This document shows, one piece after another, positions 60,318 through 64,000 of a DNA stretch of 64,000 nt. A model generated the notes under the pieces. The model saw only the letters and a list, made by a program, of their open reading frames with translations, did no database searches and had not been told where the DNA came from. Every line of letters starts with the position of its first letter. The stretch's first letter is position 1. The stretch comes from Alkalihalobacillus sp. BA299 (GTDB lineage: Bacteria; Bacillota; Bacilli; Bacillales; Bacillaceae_F): NCBI RefSeq assembly GCF_017745675.1, contig NZ_JAFLJM010000005.1, positions 186,001 to 250,000 on the forward strand, read 5' to 3'. A program made the position numbers and the translations under genes.

Positions 60318-60470
60318 CAGTAGCTAGCATCTCCTTTCACTAGGAATTTTTTTGTTTCTTTTTATCCCTAGAATAAATTCAACGGTTTTAGTAAAATTAT
60401 CCCTTTTCACTTTATGGTTTTTATTATTACCACTTGAACTGAAACTTATTTGCGAATGCAAATAAAAAAT

Positions 60471-60510
60471 GTCGAGTAGCTTCAATTGAAGCTACTCGAC
60501 GTTTTTGTTC
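60471..60510 (-). terminator. Terminator of marR (perfect 15-bp palindrome)
   Basis: GTCGAGTAGCTTCAA and its exact complement abut each other; effective loop AATT. T-run present on the plus side and ATTTTTTATT on the minus side. Confidence 0.8.
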
Positions 60511-60512
60511 TT

Positions 60513-61064
60513 TTAATCTAATAGCATGTTTTTTGACTTTTTTATCCATTGAGTATATGTTTCTCCAATTAATTCTGTACTTAAAAATGAAGCTACTTCG
60601 ATAAACTTTGCTAGGTCTTCTTCGGGGATTTTTTCTAATATGCTAACAATTTGTAAATCAGAAGACTTCACATGTTCATCAATAAACTCTTGTATAATTT
60701 TTCTACCAGATTCTGTTATCGATAATATTTTTGTCCTCGAATCTTTACCACTTTCAATTTGAACTAAACCATCCTCATTTAGTTTGGTTAGTTGACGGAA
60801 TGCATTTGAAATATTCGTTTGAGCAATGTAGGTAAGATCAGACATCGTCATTTCCGTGTCAAAATACAGGATCCACAGCGTGCGGAAACTAGGGAAGGTA
60901 ATCCCGTATTTTTTTAGAATACGGATTAGATCGTTTTCTAAGGCCGAATTTAAAGCCCTTATGTATCCATGTGTTTCATAGCTTTTGGCAAATCGTTCTC
61001 TCATTGAACTCAAAAGATCACCCTGTTCCTCAATTCCAGTGTAATTTTTTGGCTCTTTTCTCAA
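60513..61064 (-). CDS. MarR-family regulator
   Basis: A 183-aa MarR protein. The winged HTH is in residues about 55-110 (EMTMSDLTYIAQTNISNAFR, QLTKLNEDGLVQIESGKDSR). The extra helices and the MSDLTYIAQTN recognition region are reminiscent of the Hpr/ScoC branch. The given start is a TTG with no credible ribosome site, because the 151-bp element begins 4 nt upstream. An ATG at residue 21 (MRERFAKSYE) is an alternative but would cut the first helix. The gene may be weakly expressed or have an altered leader. Confidence 0.8.
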   Translation of the reverse strand: MRKEPKNYTGIEEQGDLLSSMRERFAKSYETHGYIRALNSALENDLIRILKKYGITFPSFRTLWILYFDTEMTMSDLTYIAQTNISNAFRQLTKLNEDGLVQIESGKDSRTKILSITESGRKIIQEFIDEHVKSSDLQIVSILEKIPEEDLAKFIEVASFLSTELIGETYTQWIKKSKNMLLD

Positions 61065-61067
61065 AGA

Positions 61068-61218
61068 TTGTTGCTTTTAGCTTTTGGACCGTAAGCCAAG
61101 TGTATGCTTGGCTCTTCACGCATAGCGTGAAGGTTTTGAAAATAAAATAGCCGTTCAGACAAATAAATTTGTCTTGAAAAGGCTATTTTATTTTCAAAAA
61201 ACCGTCCAAAAGCAACAA
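61068..61218. mobile_element. MITE-like structured repeat element (151 bp)
   Basis: Terminal inverted repeats TTGTTGCTTTT / AAAAGCAACAA, followed inside by GGAC/GTCC. Within lie hairpins AGCCAAG/CTTGGCT and CTTCACGC/GCGTGAAG, and a 19-bp perfect stem TTTTGAAAATAAAATAGCC with ACAAAT/ATTTGT in its loop. The entire element folds into one branched structure. On the minus strand a short frame reads MREEPSIHLAYGPKAKSNNL and then stops, probably a remnant from a parent element. No transposase. No clear target duplication. Confidence 0.7.
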
Positions 61219-61342
61219 AGTTAACGAAAACAGCCAATTTTTTTAATACTAGACATTTCAATGAAAAAAATTTCCTGTTATTGGAAAATGTATAATTATT
61301 ATGACCATATTTTCTTTCTTTAAACTTTTAAGAACTGAAAAG

Positions 61343-61387
61343 AGCTTCGATAATAACCTAAAAGTCTGTTAGGTTATTATCGAAGCT
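61343..61387 (-). terminator. Terminator of the M20 amidohydrolase gene
   Basis: An 18-bp perfect stem (AGCTTCGATAATAACCTA and complement) with a nine-base loop; on the minus strand CTTTTC follows. Confidence 0.85.
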
Positions 61388-61422
61388 TAAAACGATTCGT
61401 ATTGCTATAGTATTCCTCAAAG

Positions 61423-62589
61423 CTACTTTTTTGTACGACTAAATTCTTCCTTAACCTTCGTTAATAGCTCAGGTTTTGTTAATATATCAAATGCAGTATT
61501 GGCCATACACTTTGCACCAAGTATTAAGCCTTCAAAGCCTTGATTACTCATAGCGGCCTCGCGGAATTCGTGCGTATGGCACGCATGCGGTTCGTTGCAA
61601 ATTTGAATATAGGGATGGATTGATGGGACGACATGACTTACATTCCCCATATCCAATGAGCCGGCAGAACCTTTTTGATAAATCTCTGATCGTTCGACAC
61701 CTAATTGCAAGAGATTTTCAGTGAAAGAATTAGACAACACCTCGTTGGTTCTCATGTCATCATAGGAAAATTCATAATAGGATGTTTCTAGCTTGGCACC
61801 TGTTGCTAAAGCTGCTCCCTCGGCACAGCCCTTTACTTTTTCGATTAATTGATTTAAGTAAGTACGATGAGCAGCACGGACGTAAAATTGAGCAACTGCA
61901 TAATTAGGTACGATGTTTGCAGCTTTTCCGCCTTCTGGTATAATTCCGTGAATACGAACATCTGGAGTAACGTGCTGTCTTAATGCATTGATTGAATTAA
62001 AGGTTTGAATAACTGCATCTAGGGCATTTATTCCTTCGTGTGGAGAAGCGGCAGCATGGGCTGCTTTTCCGAAAAACTCGAACTGAATGGCGTCCATAGC
62101 AAGTGAAAAACCACTTTCTTCATGACGGTGAAAAGGGTGAACCATCATTGCGACATCTAAATGATCGAAGATGCCTTGCTCGGTCATCGTTACCTTTCCC
62201 CCACGTGTTTCTTCTGCAGGTGTACCATAAACATACACTTTTCCACCATAGTTTTTAATAACTTTACTTAAGCCAATGCCTGCTGCAACAGCCATCGTTC
62301 CAATGAGGTTATGCCCACAAGCATGTCCTAATTCTGGAAGTGCATCGTATTCCGCCATAAAAGCAATGCTTGGACCAGGAGCCCCACTATCGAAAACAGC
62401 TTCAAATGCTGTGGCAAGTCCTGCTGTTCCTAATTCTACTTGAAAGCTGTGGTTTTTTAGTTCATCAGATAATATTTTCGAAGCTTTAAACTCTTCGTGT
62501 CCTAATTCAGGATTTTCACCAATATATTGACTAATTTTATAAAGTTGCTCACGAATTTGCTCGATTTCTTGAATGATTAGCTTTTTCAT
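61423..62589 (-). CDS. M20-family amidohydrolase (AbgB/YtnL-like)
   Basis: A 388-aa metallopeptidase-fold enzyme. Metal-binding stretches are MAEYDALPELGHACGHNLIG and TPAEETRGGKVTM, and the late GSAGSLDMGNVSHVVPSIHP with NEPHACHTHEF supplies further ligands. The insert domain is at about 170-285. It is of the M20D group that cleaves N-acyl amino acids or p-aminobenzoyl-glutamate. Cytosolic. GGAGG fixes the ATG at 62589. Monocistronic, with its own terminator. Confidence 0.92.
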   Translation of the reverse strand: MKKLIIQEIEQIREQLYKISQYIGENPELGHEEFKASKILSDELKNHSFQVELGTAGLATAFEAVFDSGAPGPSIAFMAEYDALPELGHACGHNLIGTMAVAAGIGLSKVIKNYGGKVYVYGTPAEETRGGKVTMTEQGIFDHLDVAMMVHPFHRHEESGFSLAMDAIQFEFFGKAAHAAASPHEGINALDAVIQTFNSINALRQHVTPDVRIHGIIPEGGKAANIVPNYAVAQFYVRAAHRTYLNQLIEKVKGCAEGAALATGAKLETSYYEFSYDDMRTNEVLSNSFTENLLQLGVERSEIYQKGSAGSLDMGNVSHVVPSIHPYIQICNEPHACHTHEFREAAMSNQGFEGLILGAKCMANTAFDILTKPELLTKVKEEFSRTKK

Positions 62590-62728
62590 ATAAAAACCTC
62601 CATAAAACACTAGATTTGCATATTGTATCATGCAGTTTCATTACCTTAGATAATAATAAAGTATTTCGCATTGCGAAGTAAATAGTTTTGTGAGAAAATA
62701 ATAATAAATAAGTAGGAGGTAATGATAT

Positions 62729-62770
62729 ATGTTTAAAGAAACGTGCTGGTGTAGTATGAAGTTTATATAA
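62729..62770 (+). CDS. Candidate micro-ORF (13 aa)
   Basis: AGGAGGT eight nt before an ATG, encoding MFKETCWCSMKFI, closely followed by the GTGACAGG hairpin. A strong site on a very short frame; unproven. The rest of 62590-62929 shows nothing else. Confidence 0.25.
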   Translation: MFKETCWCSMKFI

Positions 62771-62778
62771 TAAACAAA

Positions 62779-62820
62779 CGGTGACAGGCAACTTAAGTAC
62801 TCTAAAGGTGCCTGTCACCG
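62779..62820. repeat. GTGACAGG-family hairpin
   Basis: CGGTGACAGGCA / TGCCTGTCACCG, a 12-bp perfect stem with an 18-nt loop. The arm matches those at 17163 and, with changes, at 15636. Confidence 0.75.
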
Positions 62821-62929
62821 TTATTTCCACTCTTATTTATTTTCATTCATCACATCCTGTGTTAGGCTTGAATTATCGAAACTTTCGGATTACTTAAAGT
62901 GAGCCTCAATTTGAAAATTAGCGAAAGGT

Positions 62930-63913
62930 GTGTTGATCATTAATAATTTTGAAAGAGATGGATATAGTGTTTATCCAATTATTATTCCCGCCAACCCTGG
63001 GCTTTTGACATATAACTTCTTCCTCGTTAAACATAATCAATCACTCACACTCATAGATGCGGGAATACCTAGTGATAGCTGTTGGGAAGGGCTAATGGAA
63101 ACGCTTGAGAAAAACGGATTTTACCTTCAAGATATAACAGAAATTTTATTAACGCATCATCATATTGATCATGTAGGAGTTGTGAATCGAATTACAGAGC
63201 AACACCCTATTCCGGTTTATGCTCATCCACTTGCCATTCCGAGAGTCAAAAGAGATCCAGAGTTTCTAAATACACGTATCGCGTTTTTTGAACAATTTTA
63301 TCAAGAAATGGACTGCGGGGAAGAAGGTGCTAAACAGGTCGACTATTTAAAAAAATCAGTTGAAAAAAATGCTCATTTGAAATTAACGGCTGCAATTTCC
63401 CCTCTTGAAGAAGGAATGCGCATTTTCGACTTTTATGTGAAAGAAGTGCCTGGGCATGCCCCAGATCAAATTGCCCTTGTTGATGAAAGAAGAAGATGGT
63501 GTTTTGGTGGAGATCACTTAATTCAGCATATTTCGAGTAATGCGCTCGTTGAACCGGATTTTATGAATCAGCGAATCCGTTCGTTGGTCGATTATAAACA
63601 ATCATTGAAAGCATTTATGGATTTAAATGTAGACCTTGTTTTTGCCGGTCATGGTGAAATGATCGAGGACCCAAAACAACTTATTGAAATGAGATTATCG
63701 AGAATTGTAAAGAAATCTGAGAAAATTAAAGGTTTAATTCAATCTGGAATTTCTACTGGTAGCAAACTCGCCAAGCAGCTTTATCAAAGTCAATATCAAA
63801 AACAATTTTCACTCGTCATGTCAGAGGTTGTCGGTCATTTAGATGCTTTAGAGGCAGATAAGCAAATTGAGAAGCAAATGAAAGATGGAGTTTGGCATTA
63901 TCGGGTTGTTTAA
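62930..63913 (+). CDS. MBL-fold metallo-hydrolase
   Basis: A 327-aa metallo-hydrolase with the motif LLTHHHIDHVG, further ligands in KEVPGHAPDQIALVD and FGGDHLI, and VFAGHGEMIEDP near residue 245. The C-terminal 70 residues are helical (RLSRIVKKSEKIKGLIQSGI) and resemble the winged-helix-like extension of LACTB2/RNase-Z-unlike hydrolases. The substrate is unknown. The GTG at 62930 or the TTG that follows it can start it. It is unrelated in detail to the other two MBL enzymes of the window. Confidence 0.88.
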   Translation: MLIINNFERDGYSVYPIIIPANPGLLTYNFFLVKHNQSLTLIDAGIPSDSCWEGLMETLEKNGFYLQDITEILLTHHHIDHVGVVNRITEQHPIPVYAHPLAIPRVKRDPEFLNTRIAFFEQFYQEMDCGEEGAKQVDYLKKSVEKNAHLKLTAAISPLEEGMRIFDFYVKEVPGHAPDQIALVDERRRWCFGGDHLIQHISSNALVEPDFMNQRIRSLVDYKQSLKAFMDLNVDLVFAGHGEMIEDPKQLIEMRLSRIVKKSEKIKGLIQSGISTGSKLAKQLYQSQYQKQFSLVMSEVVGHLDALEADKQIEKQMKDGVWHYRVV

Positions 63914-64000
63914 AAATATTTTCAATTAACACCTGGTGATTTTCAGATGACTGACTTCCTAACAAGGTATTTTCTTTTAAGAGGAATATCGAGTAAGGAA
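63914..64000. other. Window end, no gene seen
   Basis: 87 nt past the last stop; AACACCTGGTG occurs but no frame or terminator is clear before the edge. Confidence 0.5.

Noticed and set aside
60448-60463. ATTTGC/GCAAAT palindrome as a MarR operator
   Set aside because: It lies downstream of marR and far from any start it could control; 6-bp arms are expected by chance in AT-rich DNA.
61061-61261. 66-aa minus-strand frame across the structured element
   Set aside because: Most of it translates hairpin arms; it is better explained as part of the repeat element, with at most a remnant peptide at its end.
1-64000. CRISPR arrays, tRNA or rRNA genes, prophage, complete insertion sequences
   Set aside because: No regularly spaced repeats, tRNA-like cloverleaf with TTCGA arm, rRNA core sequence, integrase or transposase was seen on either strand.

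Overview
The window comes from an endospore-forming member of the Bacillaceae. The evidence is AT-rich DNA with strong AGGAGG ribosome sites and frequent TTG/GTG starts, a bacilliredoxin of the BrxA type, an xpaC/telA pair, YdbS/YdbT PH-domain proteins, two YhcN/YlaJ sporulation lipoproteins, a Spo0E-type phosphatase, a YjcZ-type miniprotein, a PbpC-type lipoprotein PBP and a lysine riboswitch of the B. subtilis lysC type. There are no rRNA or tRNA genes, no prophage and no CRISPR array.

Layout. 1-10.3 kb is mostly housekeeping and stress genes: thioredoxin-like protein, brxA, a CvfC-type HEAT protein, an overlapping trio (a small sigma-region-1.1-like protein, ydbS, ydbT), then a minus-strand block with an unrecognised protein, a metallo-hydrolase, xpaC-like and telA-like genes, and a divergent NRDE protein. 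10.4-14.7 kb holds small membrane proteins, an IT-superfamily-like permease, an EamA transporter and a dapA under a complete lysine riboswitch. 14.7-27 kb is sporulation-flavoured and rich in small genes and dispersed repeats, and includes yidD, an MFS transporter, a YebC-family regulator, an RlmI-type methyltransferase and the PBP. 27-38.3 kb carries a small zinc-ribbon protein, a branched-chain aminotransferase, a hybrid histidine kinase / CheR / response-regulator kinase cassette, a gluconokinase and a MerR-like coiled-coil protein.

38.5-59.8 kb is the most distinctive part: about 21 kb of almost entirely co-directional catabolic genes. A first unit (metallo-hydrolase, zinc alcohol dehydrogenase, SDR, E1 alpha, E1 beta and E2 of a 2-oxoacid dehydrogenase, no E3) is followed by a minus-strand TetR regulator. 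A second unit holds three acyl-CoA ligases, a class III CoA-transferase, an acyl-CoA dehydrogenase, two crotonases, two zinc-less quinone-oxidoreductase-type MDRs, a FabL-like and a classical SDR, and an APH-fold kinase. The acyl-CoA dehydrogenase and the kinase look like the two separate halves of the ACAD10/ACAD11 (LvaC/LvaA-like) system that removes a hydroxyl from 4-hydroxyacyl-CoA through a phosphorylated intermediate. My main hypothesis is therefore a pathway that activates a hydroxylated or lactone-derived acid to its CoA ester, phosphorylates and eliminates the hydroxyl, and degrades the product by beta-oxidation, under TetR control from two near-identical promoters.

59.8-64 kb holds a CBO0543-type membrane protein, a MarR regulator whose start abuts a 151-bp highly structured repeat element, an M20 amidohydrolase and a metallo-hydrolase.

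Many ribosome-binding sites decide starts downstream of the longest possible frame; those trimmed starts are given. Several real or likely genes are shorter than 60 codons. Family names are from recognition of motifs by eye; no database search was run.
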